DNA from: Streptomyces coeruleorubidus
GTDB lineage: Bacteria > Actinomycetota > Actinomycetes > Streptomycetales > Streptomycetaceae
Assembly: GCF_028885415.1 (NCBI RefSeq)
Contig: NZ_CP118527.1
Span: forward strand, 6,076,001-6,140,000
Length of the DNA: 64,000 nucleotides
Direction of reading: 5' to 3'
Part shown: in pieces, positions 36,226 through 45,748 of the stretch
How positions within the stretch are numbered: position 1 is the first letter of the stretch
Layout of the letters: every line of letters begins with the position of its first letter
Made by a program: the position numbers and the translations under genes
The notes under the pieces: generated by a model
Told to the model about the DNA's origin: nothing
What the model saw: the letters and a program-made list of their open reading frames with translations, nothing else
Database searches by the model: none

Positions 36226-37959
36226 GTGCCCATCGTCTTCGTGCTCGTCGCGACCCTCGTCCTGGCCGTCATCGTGACGGCCAACTGGTACGTGTGGCGC
36301 CGCCTGTTCCGCGACACGACCCGCGGCCCGGGCCTGACCCGCCGCGCGGGCGCGGTCCTGATCGCCGGTGGCTGGACCCTCGCGATCACGGCCCTGGTCG
36401 CCGAACGCTCGGGCGCCCCGTTCTGGCTCCAGCAGGTCCTCGCCTGGCCGGGCTTCCTGTGGCTGGCCCTGTCGATATACCTGCTGCTGGCGGTGGTGGC
36501 GGGCGAGGTCGTACGCCCTGTGCTGCGGCGGTTCCTGGAACGACGGGCGAGATCGACGACGGGGCCGGGCCCGCATCCCGACATGACAGCCGACCCGGAG
36601 GGGAACGGCAGCGCGGGCGCGCCCGCCGGGGCAGCCGCCCCGCAGACCTACCGGGACGATGCGGTGCCCGCCGGCGCGGCGAGCGCCGGGCCGCAGGGGG
36701 AGGGCGGCGCGGGTGCGCCCCGGGGGGCTTCCGCCGTCACGACGGTGGCCGCCTCGCAGGGGGACGGTGACCCGGGTGCGCCGCGTGCTGCGACGGCAGC
36801 GGCCTCGCAGGTGAACCCGGGCGGAGCAGCGTCTGCTCCCGCGTCGACCGCGGGCCCGCAGGAGGACGGCGACGCGGGCGGGCCCGCCGGTGCACCGGCT
36901 GCCGCGACGGCAGCGGCCTCGCAGGTGGACCGGGGCGATGGAGTGGCCGGACCGCACGAGGACGGCGGTGCGGGTGCGTCCGGCGTGGTAGCGGCGGCCG
37001 GGCCGCAGGCGGACGGCGGCGTAGTCGCGCCCGCTTCCCTCGCGGCCGCCTCCTCTCCGGGCGCTCCCCACCCGCAGACCGACAACACCCCCGAGGGCTC
37101 GTCCCAGCCGCTCACCGCACCCGCCCCCTCCGGGCCCTCCCGCCGCCTCTTCGTCTCCCGCGTCGTCGCCGGGGCCGCCGCGGCCGCCGCTGTCGGGACC
37201 GTCGGGTACGGGACGTACGGCGTACTGCGTGGGCCCAAGGTGAAGCGGGTCACCGTGCCGCTGGCCAAACTGCCGCGCGCGGCGCACGGGTACCGGATCG
37301 CCGTGGTCAGTGACGTTCACCTCGGCCCGGTCCTGGGCCGCGGCTTCGCGCAGAAGGTCGTCGACACGATCAACGCGACCCAGCCCGACCTGATCGCGGT
37401 CGTCGGCGACCTGGTCGACGGCAGTGTGAAGGACCTGGGGCCCGCGGCAGCCCCGCTGGCCCAGCTGAGGGCCCGTCACGGGTCCTACTTCGTCACCGGG
37501 AACCACGAGTACTTCTCCGGCGCCGAGCAGTGGGTCGAGGAGGTCCGGCGCCTCGGCCTCGACCCCCTGGAGAACGCCCGCAGGGAGCTGCCGCACTTCG
37601 ACCTGGCCGGAGTCAACGACCTGACCGGTGAGGACGAGGGCCAAGGCCCCGACTACGCCCGGGCCCTCGGCGACCGCGACACCGCACGTGCCTGCGTGCT
37701 CCTCGCCCACCAGCCCGTGCAGATCCACGACGCCGTCGAGCACGGCGTGGACCTCCAGCTCTCCGGCCACACCCACGGCGGCCAGCTCTGGCCCGGCAAC
37801 CTCCTTGCCGCCGCCGCCAACCCGACCGTCGCGGGCCTGGAGCGCTACGGCGACACCCAGCTCTACGTCTCACGGGGCGCGGGCGCCTGGGGCCCGCCCA
37901 CCCGGGTGGGGGCACCGTCGGACATCACGCTGGTCGAGCTGGCGTCGAGGCAGGCCTGA
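36226..37959 (+). CDS. Membrane-anchored metallophosphoesterase with long low-complexity linker
   Basis: 577 residues. Three N-terminal membrane helices (residues 1-105) are followed by an Ala/Gly/Pro/Asp linker of about 190 residues with imperfect repeats such as AAATAAASQVD. A twin-arginine-like SRRLFVSRVVAGAAAAAAVG helix leads to a calcineurin-like phosphoesterase with the full metal motif set DVHLG, GDLVDG, GNHEY, LLAHQP and GHTHGGQ. It should hydrolyse a phosphoester at the membrane surface; the substrate is unknown. GTG 36226 follows GGGAGA. It is 23 bases after the SCO4848-type gene. Confidence 0.88.
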   Translation: MPIVFVLVATLVLAVIVTANWYVWRRLFRDTTRGPGLTRRAGAVLIAGGWTLAITALVAERSGAPFWLQQVLAWPGFLWLALSIYLLLAVVAGEVVRPVLRRFLERRARSTTGPGPHPDMTADPEGNGSAGAPAGAAAPQTYRDDAVPAGAASAGPQGEGGAGAPRGASAVTTVAASQGDGDPGAPRAATAAASQVNPGGAASAPASTAGPQEDGDAGGPAGAPAAATAAASQVDRGDGVAGPHEDGGAGASGVVAAAGPQADGGVVAPASLAAASSPGAPHPQTDNTPEGSSQPLTAPAPSGPSRRLFVSRVVAGAAAAAAVGTVGYGTYGVLRGPKVKRVTVPLAKLPRAAHGYRIAVVSDVHLGPVLGRGFAQKVVDTINATQPDLIAVVGDLVDGSVKDLGPAAAPLAQLRARHGSYFVTGNHEYFSGAEQWVEEVRRLGLDPLENARRELPHFDLAGVNDLTGEDEGQGPDYARALGDRDTARACVLLAHQPVQIHDAVEHGVDLQLSGHTHGGQLWPGNLLAAAANPTVAGLERYGDTQLYVSRGAGAWGPPTRVGAPSDITLVELASRQA

Positions 37960-38125
37960 CCCTGTGTGAGCGCTGTGAAACCGGACCGAAACGACCATCG
38001 GTAAGTTCTTTCCCAACTCGGCAGATCTCCCTTCCGCCAGGTCAAACACCTGTGATTGGGTGAGGCCGCCGCAAAAGGGTGTGGCACTGGCACGAGGGCC
38101 CAAGGGCCTCGGGAGGGCAAGGCCG

Positions 38126-39682
38126 ATGCGATCGGTTCGCATGCGGATACTCGCGGGACTGCTCGTCCTGGCAGTCGCGGGGGTGGGAGCCTGGCAGCTC
38201 GTGCCGTCGAAGAAGGACGGCGGGACCATCACCGTCGGCACGACGGACGCCGTCACGTCCCTCGACCCGGCCGGCGCCTACGACGCCGGTTCCTGGGCGC
38301 TGTTCAGCAACGTCTTCCAGTCGCTGCTCACCTTCGCCCCGGGCGGCACCACACCCGTACCGGACGCGGCCAGGAGCTGCGCGTTCGCCGGCGGCGATCT
38401 GACCACGTACCGCTGCGAACTGCGCTCCGGCCTCACCTTCCCGAGCGGCCGGAAGATGACCGGCGAGGACGTGAAGTACTCCTTCGACCGGATCATGAAG
38501 ATCAAGTCCCCGGTCGGCCCGGCGCCCCTGCTCGACACCCTCCGTTCCGTGGACGCCGACGGGCCGACCGTCACCTTCCACCTGTCCTCGCCCGACGCCA
38601 CGTTCCCGTTCAAGGTGGCCACCGGCGCTGGCTCGATCGTCGACCACACCGCGTACCCGGCCGACAAGCTGCGCACCGGCGACGGTGTCGACGGCACCGG
38701 CCCGTACACCCTCACCTCCTACACGAAGGACGACAAGGCGGTCCTCGCGCCCAACAGCCGCTACCAGGGCGCCGTCAAGGGCGGCGCGGACCGGCCCGTC
38801 GAACTGCGCTACTACGCCACCCCCGACGCCCTGGACACCGCCTGGAAGGACAAGCAGGTCGAGGTCGCGACCCGCCAGCTGCCGCCCGATGTCCTCGCCG
38901 GCCTGAACCCGAGCGACCCGACGCAGCGCGTCTTCGAGGAGGACGGCTCCGAGACCCGCAACCTGTACTTCAACACCCGCGCGGGCAAGCCCCTGCACGA
39001 CGCGAAGGTCCGGCAGGCCATGGCGTGGCTGGTCGACCGCGAGCGGCTGGCCGCCACCGTCTACGACGGCACCGTCGACCCGCTGTACTCGCTGATCCCG
39101 GCGGGCATCACCGGGCACACCGCCTCATTCTTCGACGACTACCCCGGCCCGGACCCGAAGAAAGCGCGGCAGTTGCTCACCCGGGCCGGCGTGAGCCTGC
39201 CGGTCCGCTTCACCTACGGCTACGCCAAGGGCCGCGGCGCCGGTGCGCAGGAGGCCGCCGAGATCAAGCGGGAGCTGGAGGCGAGCGGCCTGTTCAAGGT
39301 CTCCCTCCAGGGCTACGAGTGGACCGACTTCCAGAAGCGGTGGGCGAGCGGCGAACTCGACGCGTACGCCGTCGGCTGGGTCGCCGACTTCCCCGACCCG
39401 GACACCTTCGGGGCCGCGCTCGTCGGCACCGGCAGCGCCATGAACACCGGCTACAGCAGCAAGACCGTCGACCGGCTCATCCAGGACAGCCAGCGCTACG
39501 CCGACCGCGGCGAAGCCGACCGGGACTTCCGCTCGGTGCAGCAGACCGTCGCCAGGGACGTGCCGGTGCTGCCGCTGTGGCAGGCCAAGGAGTACGTCGT
39601 CACCACCGAGGACGTCGGAGGCGGCCAGTATCTGTCGGACGGCACGGGCGTGTTCCGCCTCTGGAGCCTCGCCGGAATCTGA
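38126..39682 (+). CDS. Peptide-type (family 5) solute-binding protein, orphan
   Basis: A 518-residue SBP family 5 protein (DppA/OppA type). It shows DAVTSLDPAGAYDAGSW, GEDVKYSFDRI and KVRQAMAWLVDRERLA. The N-terminus is a single hydrophobic segment (ILAGLLVLAVAGVGAWQLV) without a lipobox cysteine, so it would stay as an uncleaved anchor or be secreted, unlike most relatives. ATG 38126 has GGGAGG upstream; ATG 38141 is an alternative. No permease or ATPase genes adjoin it, so its transport partners are elsewhere. Confidence 0.9.
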   Translation: MRSVRMRILAGLLVLAVAGVGAWQLVPSKKDGGTITVGTTDAVTSLDPAGAYDAGSWALFSNVFQSLLTFAPGGTTPVPDAARSCAFAGGDLTTYRCELRSGLTFPSGRKMTGEDVKYSFDRIMKIKSPVGPAPLLDTLRSVDADGPTVTFHLSSPDATFPFKVATGAGSIVDHTAYPADKLRTGDGVDGTGPYTLTSYTKDDKAVLAPNSRYQGAVKGGADRPVELRYYATPDALDTAWKDKQVEVATRQLPPDVLAGLNPSDPTQRVFEEDGSETRNLYFNTRAGKPLHDAKVRQAMAWLVDRERLAATVYDGTVDPLYSLIPAGITGHTASFFDDYPGPDPKKARQLLTRAGVSLPVRFTYGYAKGRGAGAQEAAEIKRELEASGLFKVSLQGYEWTDFQKRWASGELDAYAVGWVADFPDPDTFGAALVGTGSAMNTGYSSKTVDRLIQDSQRYADRGEADRDFRSVQQTVARDVPVLPLWQAKEYVVTTEDVGGGQYLSDGTGVFRLWSLAGI

Positions 39683-39718
39683 CGCCGTGCTTCGGGCGCC
39701 GTGCTTCGGGCGCCGCGC

Positions 39719-40465
39719 TCAGGCGCCGGTGCGACGCGGTGCCGCCGGATCCGGGATCGCCCGCGTCATCCCCGGCAGGAAGTCCGTGAACAGCTCGTGC
39801 ACCTCGCGCACGAGAGGCCGCAGCACCCGGAAGCGGGCCAGGGCGACGCCCCGCGCGGTGAGCCGGGCACCGCGCTCGGCCAGCCGGTAGCTGCGCTCCC
39901 GTCCCTCCGTCCGGTCGAAGATCCAGTACAGGACGAGCCCCATGTGGGACAGCCACATCAACTCGGGCAGGATGTCCCGCAGTTCGTCGGGCACCTTGCT
40001 CTTCGTCGCCCCGGCCAGCACCTCCCGGAGGACGCTGATGGCCTCCTCGCGCGCGTGCTCCGACTCCGGGGAGAAGGGGCTGAGCGGGCTGTCCGGGTCG
40101 GCGGCGTTCTTGAAGAACTGCACCGCGAACTCGTGGTACGGCGCGGCGATGTCCAGCCACGCCCGCAGCACGCCCGCGAGCCGGGCCTCCAGATCGGTCT
40201 CCCGGTCCAGGATCTCCCGGACCGCCACCTGGTGCTCGGCGGCGATCCGGTCGTAGAAGCCCTGGATCAGGTGCTCCTTGCCCTCGAAGTAGTAGTACGC
40301 GTTCCCGACGGAGACCCCGGCCTCCTTGGCGATGGCCCGCATCGTCGTCTTGTCGTAGCCGCGCTCCTGGAACAGCCGCATGGCCGTCTCCAGGATCAGG
40401 GCGCGGGTCTGCTCGGACTTGGTCGGGGTGGCGCCGTCGTCGGGGCCGTCGTTCTTCGCGGGCAC
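39719..40465 (-). CDS. TetR-family transcription regulator
   Basis: 248 residues. The N-terminal HTH reads TRALILETAMRLFQERGYD, then KTTMRAIAKEAGVSVGNAYYYFEGKE. The C-terminal domain is all-helical and of unknown ligand. GTG 40465 lies 8 bases after a TAGGCT box on the minus strand, so the message is probably leaderless. It converges on the solute-binding gene, with two direct copies of GCCGTGCTTCGGGC in the short gap. Regulated genes are not evident. Confidence 0.9.
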   Translation of the reverse strand: MPAKNDGPDDGATPTKSEQTRALILETAMRLFQERGYDKTTMRAIAKEAGVSVGNAYYYFEGKEHLIQGFYDRIAAEHQVAVREILDRETDLEARLAGVLRAWLDIAAPYHEFAVQFFKNAADPDSPLSPFSPESEHAREEAISVLREVLAGATKSKVPDELRDILPELMWLSHMGLVLYWIFDRTEGRERSYRLAERGARLTARGVALARFRVLRPLVREVHELFTDFLPGMTRAIPDPAAPRRTGA

Positions 40466-40729
40466 GGAAAGAGAGCCTAACGTCAGCGCCTCGGCACCCG
40501 GCGCGCGGCGCAGGTGCCGTCGGCGCAGCTCGGCGCGGTGCAGGATCAGCCGGGGTCCGGGTCGTACGCCCACCCGTCGGCCCGCCGGTACACCCGGCCG
40601 CCCCACTGTGCCCCGCCCCGCTGCCCCCGGTTCCACCGCCTGATCCGGCTCAAGGCGTTGCCCGACGGCTTCGACGTACTGATTGAGGGCGTTGATCGAA
40701 GGCGACGGATGGCTCTCAGTGAGTAACGA

Positions 40730-41305
40730 TCACTCCGCTGATCCGGGGTTTTTGCGCCGGTTGGCATTGAAGCGCGCTTTCTTCTGACGATTCCCACACG
40801 TGTTCATGTCACACCATTTGCGGGTGCGACTTTGGCTGGTGTCGAAGAACGCGGCTTGGCAGGTTGGCGATGCGCACAAGGCCAATTTTCCGTCTCGTTC
40901 GCCTGCGATGATGCTGATCGCGTCGGCGGCGATCACGCTGAGGGCATCCTCCACGCAGGAAGCCGAGCTGAGCCGCCATCGCCGCTTGCCCTCGGGCGTC
41001 AGGATGGCCGCGGCCCGCCCCTGAGCGCTGCAGTCATTGATGACTTGGACGGCAGACGCAGGGAGAGCGTCCTGGAGCGCGGCCGCTGTCGCGGCGGCGT
41101 GGATCGACTCCCGCAGCTCCCGCGCGAGGTCGAGCTGGGCAGTGGTGCAGGAGTCCACGGCGAGGCCGTTCACTGCCAGCCAGTCGATGAGTCGGTGCGG
41201 CGTGGGAATGCGCTCCACGGCGTTGCCGTGACGCTCCGACAGAGTCCCCGTGAAGCTGGTCGCCAGCACGTTACCGAGGCGGAAGTCAGGGAAGGCAGCA
41301 CACAT
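40730..41305 (-). CDS. ABATE/CGNR zinc-finger regulator
   Basis: 191 residues. An N-terminal ABATE-type domain (about 1-135) is followed by a CGNR zinc finger. The metal ligands are in LCASPTCQAAFFD and WCDMNTCGNRQKKARF, with the CGNR signature. Such proteins are predicted DNA-binding regulators that sense small ligands. It is divergent from an epoxide hydrolase across a 103-base promoter with repeated boxes and is its likely regulator. GC content and codon use are visibly lower than in neighbouring genes, suggesting transfer. Confidence 0.88.
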   Translation of the reverse strand: MCAAFPDFRLGNVLATSFTGTLSERHGNAVERIPTPHRLIDWLAVNGLAVDSCTTAQLDLARELRESIHAAATAAALQDALPASAVQVINDCSAQGRAAAILTPEGKRRWRLSSASCVEDALSVIAADAISIIAGERDGKLALCASPTCQAAFFDTSQSRTRKWCDMNTCGNRQKKARFNANRRKNPGSAE

Positions 41306-41314
41306 GGAACCACC

Positions 41315-41396
41315 TTAGCCGGTTGCAGCGTGGGTCGGAGAACTGTTAGAACCTTCTTAGCCGGTTCGCGATGGATCGTGGCCGGTTCCGCGATGG
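41315..41396. promoter_or_regulatory. Repeat-rich divergent promoter of CGNR regulator and epoxide hydrolase
   Basis: TTAGCCGGTT occurs at 41315-41324 and 41357-41366, 42 bp apart (four helical turns). A second pair, GCCGGTTCGCGATGG (41360-41374) and GCCGGTTCCGCGATGG (41381-41396), follows immediately. The arrangement between divergent genes suggests an operator array. An AGGAGG ribosome site for the hydrolase lies just after it. Confidence 0.55.
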
Positions 41397-41408
41397 CCAG
41401 GAGGTCTC

Positions 41409-42581
41409 ATGCCCCGTCCAACCAGCGACGTGCAAGCATTTGAAGCCCACGCGACTGACGCTGACCTCGACGATCTGCGCGCGCGACTAACCGCGGCGCG
41501 ACTACCGGAGGCTGAGACGGTCTATCGCGCCGCGCCCGACCCTCGCCGATGGGAACAGGGCGTTCCTCTCGCCGACCTCGTCGATGTCGTGAACTACTGG
41601 CGCACCGGGTACAACTGGCGGTCGTTCGAAGAGCGCCTCAACCGGATCGGCCAGTTCCGCACGACCATCGATGATCTGGGAATCCACTTCCTGCACCGCC
41701 GATCCGCGCGCGCAGATGCCACTCCTCTGATCTTGACGCACGGCTGGCCGGACAGCATTGCCCGGTTCATCGATGTAGTGGACGAGCTGGCAGATCCGAA
41801 AGATGCAGACGCGCCTGCGTTCCACGTCGTGGTCCCGTCGCTACCCGGCTTTGGTTACAGCGACAAGCCGGCCACCACCGGGTGGGGAACCGAAAAGATC
41901 GCGGCCGCATGGGTGGAACTGATGGGAAGGCTCGGCTACAGCAAGTTCGCAGCCCACGGTGGCGACTGGGGAGGCAATATCACCACGGTTCTCGGCGGCA
42001 GGTTCCCGGCACACGTGCTCGGCATCCACACAACGTTCGCAGAGGGACCGCCCGGGTTGTCAACGGACGGGCTGACGGCGGTCGAGCGCGAGTGGACCGA
42101 GGAAACCCGTGATTTCTGGCACCGACGCGCGGCGTACGCGAAGCAGCAGGCGACCCGACCGCAGACCATCGGCTACTCGCTCGTCGACTCACCGGTCGGG
42201 CTTCTTGCCTGGATCCTTGACAAGTTCGCCGAGTGGTCAGACACCGAGGACAGCCCGTTCGAGACGATTTCCAGAGACCGGGTTCTTGACGACGTCACCC
42301 TGTATTGGCTGACGCGGACCGGCGCATCGGCGGCCCGCATCTACTACGAAAGCCACAACTCGCTGGACCCCGAACTTCGGGTCGACGTCCCGTCAGCCCT
42401 CACTATGTATCCCCGCGACGTCGAGAAGTGTCCGCGCCCCTGGGCACAGGAGCGGTACCGGCAAATCGTCCGATGGAGGTCGCCCGAAAGCGGGGGACAT
42501 TTCCCGTCGCTGGAGGTTCCCGAGTATTTCGTCAAAGATCTGCAGGAGGGCCTCGCGGCAGTGCTGGCCGCTAATCGGTGA
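41409..42581 (+). CDS. Epoxide hydrolase (EHN-domain alpha/beta hydrolase)
   Basis: 390 residues. The N-terminal epoxide hydrolase domain (about 1-110) precedes an alpha/beta hydrolase fold. LTHGWPDS forms the oxyanion region (HGWP) and the nucleophile aspartate lies in AAHGGDWGGNI. The C-terminal histidine is in SGGHFPSLEVPEYF. It opens epoxides to diols by an alkyl-enzyme mechanism. It has a strong AGGAGG site and ATG 41409. Lower GC and mixed third positions match the divergent CGNR gene, so the pair looks like an acquired module. The substrate is unknown. Confidence 0.92.
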   Translation: MPRPTSDVQAFEAHATDADLDDLRARLTAARLPEAETVYRAAPDPRRWEQGVPLADLVDVVNYWRTGYNWRSFEERLNRIGQFRTTIDDLGIHFLHRRSARADATPLILTHGWPDSIARFIDVVDELADPKDADAPAFHVVVPSLPGFGYSDKPATTGWGTEKIAAAWVELMGRLGYSKFAAHGGDWGGNITTVLGGRFPAHVLGIHTTFAEGPPGLSTDGLTAVEREWTEETRDFWHRRAAYAKQQATRPQTIGYSLVDSPVGLLAWILDKFAEWSDTEDSPFETISRDRVLDDVTLYWLTRTGASAARIYYESHNSLDPELRVDVPSALTMYPRDVEKCPRPWAQERYRQIVRWRSPESGGHFPSLEVPEYFVKDLQEGLAAVLAANR

Positions 42582-42648
42582 ACGCGGCCCGGCGACCCGC
42601 GGTGTCACCAGCAGCAGGTCGGCAGACCGTTCGCCCATGAAGTGGGCC

Positions 42649-42684
42649 GGGCCCCGCTCCGGCTCGAAACCGGCAACGGGGCCC
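42649..42684. terminator. Terminator hairpin between epoxide hydrolase and sdhB
   Basis: GGGCCCCG (42649-42656) pairs with CGGGGCCC (42677-42684), with an inner CCGG/CCGG extension. It sits between two convergent genes and has no strong T-run, so it is either a weak or a bidirectional terminator. Confidence 0.65.
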
Positions 42685-42707
42685 TCACAGTCGTACGGCA
42701 GACGACC

Positions 42708-43487
42708 TCAGTAACGGCGCGTGATCAGCGCCCTCTTCACCTCGGCGATCGCCTTCGTGACCTCGATGCCGCGCGGGCAGGCGTCCGTGCAGTTGAAGGT
42801 CGTGCGGCAGCGCCAGACGCCGTCGCGGTCGTTGAGGATCTCCAGGCGCTGCTCGCCCGCCTCGTCACGCGAGTCGAAGATGAAGCGGTGCGCGTTGACG
42901 ATGGCCGCCGGGCCGAAGTACTGGCCGTCGTTCCAGAAGACGGGGCACGAGGTGGTGCAGGCCGCGCAGAGGATGCACTTCGTCGTGTCGTCGAAGCGCT
43001 CGCGGTCCTCGGCCGTCTGCAGACGCTCGCGCGTGGGCTCGTTCGTGTCCTTCGTGATGAGGAAGGGCATGACGTCCCGGTACGCCTGGAAGAACGGCTC
43101 CATGTCCACGACCAGGTCCTTCAGGACCGTCAGGCCCTTGATGGCCTCGACTGTGATCGGCTTCTCGGGGTTGATGTCCTTGATCAGCGTCTTGCAGGCC
43201 AGACGGTTCTTGCCGTTGATCCGCATCGCGTCCGAGCCGCAGATGCCGTGGGCGCAGGAGCGGCGGAAGGTGAGGGAGCCGTCGAGTTCCCACTTGATCT
43301 TGTGGAGGGCGTCGAGGACGCGCTCCTTCGGGTCGATCTCCAGCTGGAAGTCCTCCCAGCTGGCCTCCGCCGCGACCTCCGGGTTGAACCGGCGGATACG
43401 GAAGGTGACCGTGATGTAGGGGGAGTCGGCGAAACCGGGCTCGGGCTTGCCGGCCGCGTCTTTCTTGTCCAGAACAGGGGTAGCCAT
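42708..43487 (-). CDS. sdhB: Succinate dehydrogenase iron-sulfur subunit
   Basis: 259 residues. The 2Fe-2S ligands are in FRRSCAHGICGSDAM and RLAC, the 4Fe-4S/3Fe-4S ligands in CILCAACTTSCP and CRTTFNCTDACPRGI. It passes electrons from SdhA to the membrane anchors SdhC/SdhD. It is the last gene of sdhCDAB; its ATG is one base into the SdhA stop region (shared position 43487). Confidence 0.96.
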   Translation of the reverse strand: MATPVLDKKDAAGKPEPGFADSPYITVTFRIRRFNPEVAAEASWEDFQLEIDPKERVLDALHKIKWELDGSLTFRRSCAHGICGSDAMRINGKNRLACKTLIKDINPEKPITVEAIKGLTVLKDLVVDMEPFFQAYRDVMPFLITKDTNEPTRERLQTAEDRERFDDTTKCILCAACTTSCPVFWNDGQYFGPAAIVNAHRFIFDSRDEAGEQRLEILNDRDGVWRCRTTFNCTDACPRGIEVTKAIAEVKRALITRRY

Positions 43488-45241
43488 CAGTACTTACGCT
43501 CCATCGGCTGGTAGCGGGTCTGGACGACCGGCTTGTAGTCGAGACGGACGGTTTCGGAGCCGTCGGCGCCGACCTCGCGGTACGCCATGGTGTGGCGCAT
43601 GAAGTTGACGTCGTCGCGGTTCGGGTAGTCCTCGCGGTAGTGACCGCCGCGGGACTCCTTGCGGGCGAGCGCGGAGACCGCCATGACCTCGGCGAGGTCG
43701 AGCAGGTTGCCCAGCTCGATGGCCTCCAGCAGGTCGGTGTTGAACCGCTTGCCCTTGTCCTGGATGGACACGTTCTTGTAGCGCTCGCGCAGCTCCGCGA
43801 TCTTCTCGACCGCCGTCTTGATCGTCTGCTCGGTGCGGAACACCATGACGTTGGCGTCCATGGTCTCCTGGAGCTCGCGGCGCAGCGTCGTCACGCGCTC
43901 GGTGCCGGTGGAGTCGCGCAGCATCTCCACCTGCTTGATCACGAACTCGGCCGGGTCCTCCGGCAGCTCGACGAAGTCCGCCGTCTGGGAGTACTCGGCC
44001 GCGGCGATGCCGGCCCGCTTGCCGAAGACGTTGATGTCCAGGAGCGAGTTGGTGCCGAGGCGGTTCGCGCCGTGCACCGACACGCAGGCGACCTCGCCGG
44101 CCGCGTACAGGCCGGGGACCACGGTCGTGTTGTCGGCCAGGACCTCACCCTCGACGTTCGTCGGGATGCCGCCCATGGCGTAGTGGGCCGTGGGCTGGAT
44201 CGGGATCGGGTCCGTGTACGGCTCGATGCCGAGGTACGTACGGGCGAACTCCGTGATGTCGGGCAGCTTGGCGTCCAGCTGCTCCGGCGGGAGGTGGGTG
44301 AGGTCGAGGTAGACGTGGTCGCCCTCGGGGCCGCAGCCACGGCCTTCCCGGATCTCCGTGTAGATGGAGCGGGACACGACGTCACGGGACGCGAGGTCCT
44401 TCATGACCGGCGCGTACTTCTCCATGAAGCGCTCGCCGTCCTTGTTGCGGAGGATGCCGCCCTCACCACGGGCGCCCTCCGTCAGCAGGATGCCCATGCG
44501 CCAGATGCCGGTCGGGTGGAACTGGAAGAACTCCATGTCCTCCAGCGGGATGCCCCGGCGGTAGACCGCCGCCTGGCCGTCACCCGTCAGCGTGTGCGCG
44601 TTCGACGTCACCTTGAAGAACTTGCCGCAGCCGCCGGACGCGTAGATCACGGCCTTCGCCTGGAAGACGTGGATCTCGCCGGTGGCCAGCTCGTACGCCA
44701 CCACACCGGCCGACCTCTTGACGCCGTCGACCTCGGTGATCAGCTGGTCCAGGACGTAGAACTCGTTGAAGAACTCCACGCCCTCCTTGACGCAGTTCTG
44801 GTACAGCGTCTGGAGGATCATGTGGCCGGTGCGGTCGGCCGCGTAGCAGGAGCGGCGGACCGGGGCCTCGCCGTGGTTGCGGCTGTGACCGCCGAAGCGG
44901 CGCTGGTCGATCGTGCCGTTCGGGGTGCGGTTGAACGGCAGGCCCATCTTCTCCAGGTCGAGGACGGAGTCGATGGCCTCCTTCGCCAGGATCTCGGCGG
45001 CGTCCTGGTCGACCAGGTAGTCACCGCCCTTGACCGTGTCGAAGGTGTGCCACTCCCAGTTGTCCTCCTCCACGTTGGCCAGCGCGGCGGCCATGCCGCC
45101 CTGCGCGGCGCCCGTGTGGGAGCGGGTGGGGTAGAGCTTGGTGAGCACGGCGGTGCGGCTGCGCTTCGTCGACTCGATGGCGGCGCGCATACCGGCGCCA
45201 CCGGCGCCGACGATGACGGTGTCGTACTTGTGGATCTTCAT
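43487..45241 (-). CDS. sdhA: Succinate dehydrogenase flavoprotein subunit
   Basis: 584 residues. It has the FAD motif [14 protein letters not shown] and the covalent-FAD histidine in [15 protein letters not shown]. The dicarboxylate site segments are [15 protein letters not shown] and [13 protein letters not shown]. It oxidises succinate to fumarate in the TCA cycle and respiratory chain at the inner face of the membrane. It lies 19 bases after sdhD and abuts sdhB. Confidence 0.97.
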   Translation of the reverse strand: MKIHKYDTVIVGAGGAGMRAAIESTKRSRTAVLTKLYPTRSHTGAAQGGMAAALANVEEDNWEWHTFDTVKGGDYLVDQDAAEILAKEAIDSVLDLEKMGLPFNRTPNGTIDQRRFGGHSRNHGEAPVRRSCYAADRTGHMILQTLYQNCVKEGVEFFNEFYVLDQLITEVDGVKRSAGVVAYELATGEIHVFQAKAVIYASGGCGKFFKVTSNAHTLTGDGQAAVYRRGIPLEDMEFFQFHPTGIWRMGILLTEGARGEGGILRNKDGERFMEKYAPVMKDLASRDVVSRSIYTEIREGRGCGPEGDHVYLDLTHLPPEQLDAKLPDITEFARTYLGIEPYTDPIPIQPTAHYAMGGIPTNVEGEVLADNTTVVPGLYAAGEVACVSVHGANRLGTNSLLDINVFGKRAGIAAAEYSQTADFVELPEDPAEFVIKQVEMLRDSTGTERVTTLRRELQETMDANVMVFRTEQTIKTAVEKIAELRERYKNVSIQDKGKRFNTDLLEAIELGNLLDLAEVMAVSALARKESRGGHYREDYPNRDDVNFMRHTMAYREVGADGSETVRLDYKPVVQTRYQPMERKY

Positions 45242-45260
45242 GATTCTCGCAGCCCCGTGC

Positions 45261-45743
45261 CTAGCGGATGTTCGGGTCGAAGGTGAAGATCACCAGCGTG
45301 CCCAGCAGGATGGTGAACACCGTGGCGGTGTAGAGCAGGCCCTTGAGCCACAGCCGGGTGTTCGCGCGCTCCGCGTAGTCGTTGATGACCGTGCGCAGGC
45401 CGTTGGCGCCGTGCAGCATCGCGAGCCACAGCATCAGCAGGTCCCAGACCTGCCAGAAGGGGCTCGCCCAGCGGCCCGCCACGAAGGCGAAGCCGATCTT
45501 GGAGACACCGCCGTCCAGCACGAGCTGGATCAGCAGGTGGCCGAGGACCAGCACGACCAGCACCACGCCCGACAGGCGCATGAACAGCCAGGCGGCCAGC
45601 TCGAAGTTGCCCCGGGTGGTCTTCGGGGTCTTCTTGGTGCGCTTGCGCGGGGCCTCGATGAGGGGCGCCGGGTTGTCGACGGTGTAGACGGCGCCGCTCT
45701 CGACGGGGCCGACGCCCGCAGCGGTCTTCTCAGTCGTGGACAT
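45261..45743 (-). CDS. sdhD: Succinate dehydrogenase membrane anchor subunit D
   Basis: 160 residues. A long hydrophilic N-terminus (about 55 residues, with basic [13 protein letters not shown]) is followed by three membrane helices. The helix-one histidine [10 protein letters not shown] is a candidate haem ligand, and [13 protein letters not shown] lies between helices two and three. With SdhC it anchors SdhAB and reduces menaquinone. It starts five bases after the sdhC stop. Confidence 0.92.
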   Translation of the reverse strand: MSTTEKTAAGVGPVESGAVYTVDNPAPLIEAPRKRTKKTPKTTRGNFELAAWLFMRLSGVVLVVLVLGHLLIQLVLDGGVSKIGFAFVAGRWASPFWQVWDLLMLWLAMLHGANGLRTVINDYAERANTRLWLKGLLYTATVFTILLGTLVIFTFDPNIR

Positions 45744-45748
45744 TGGCG

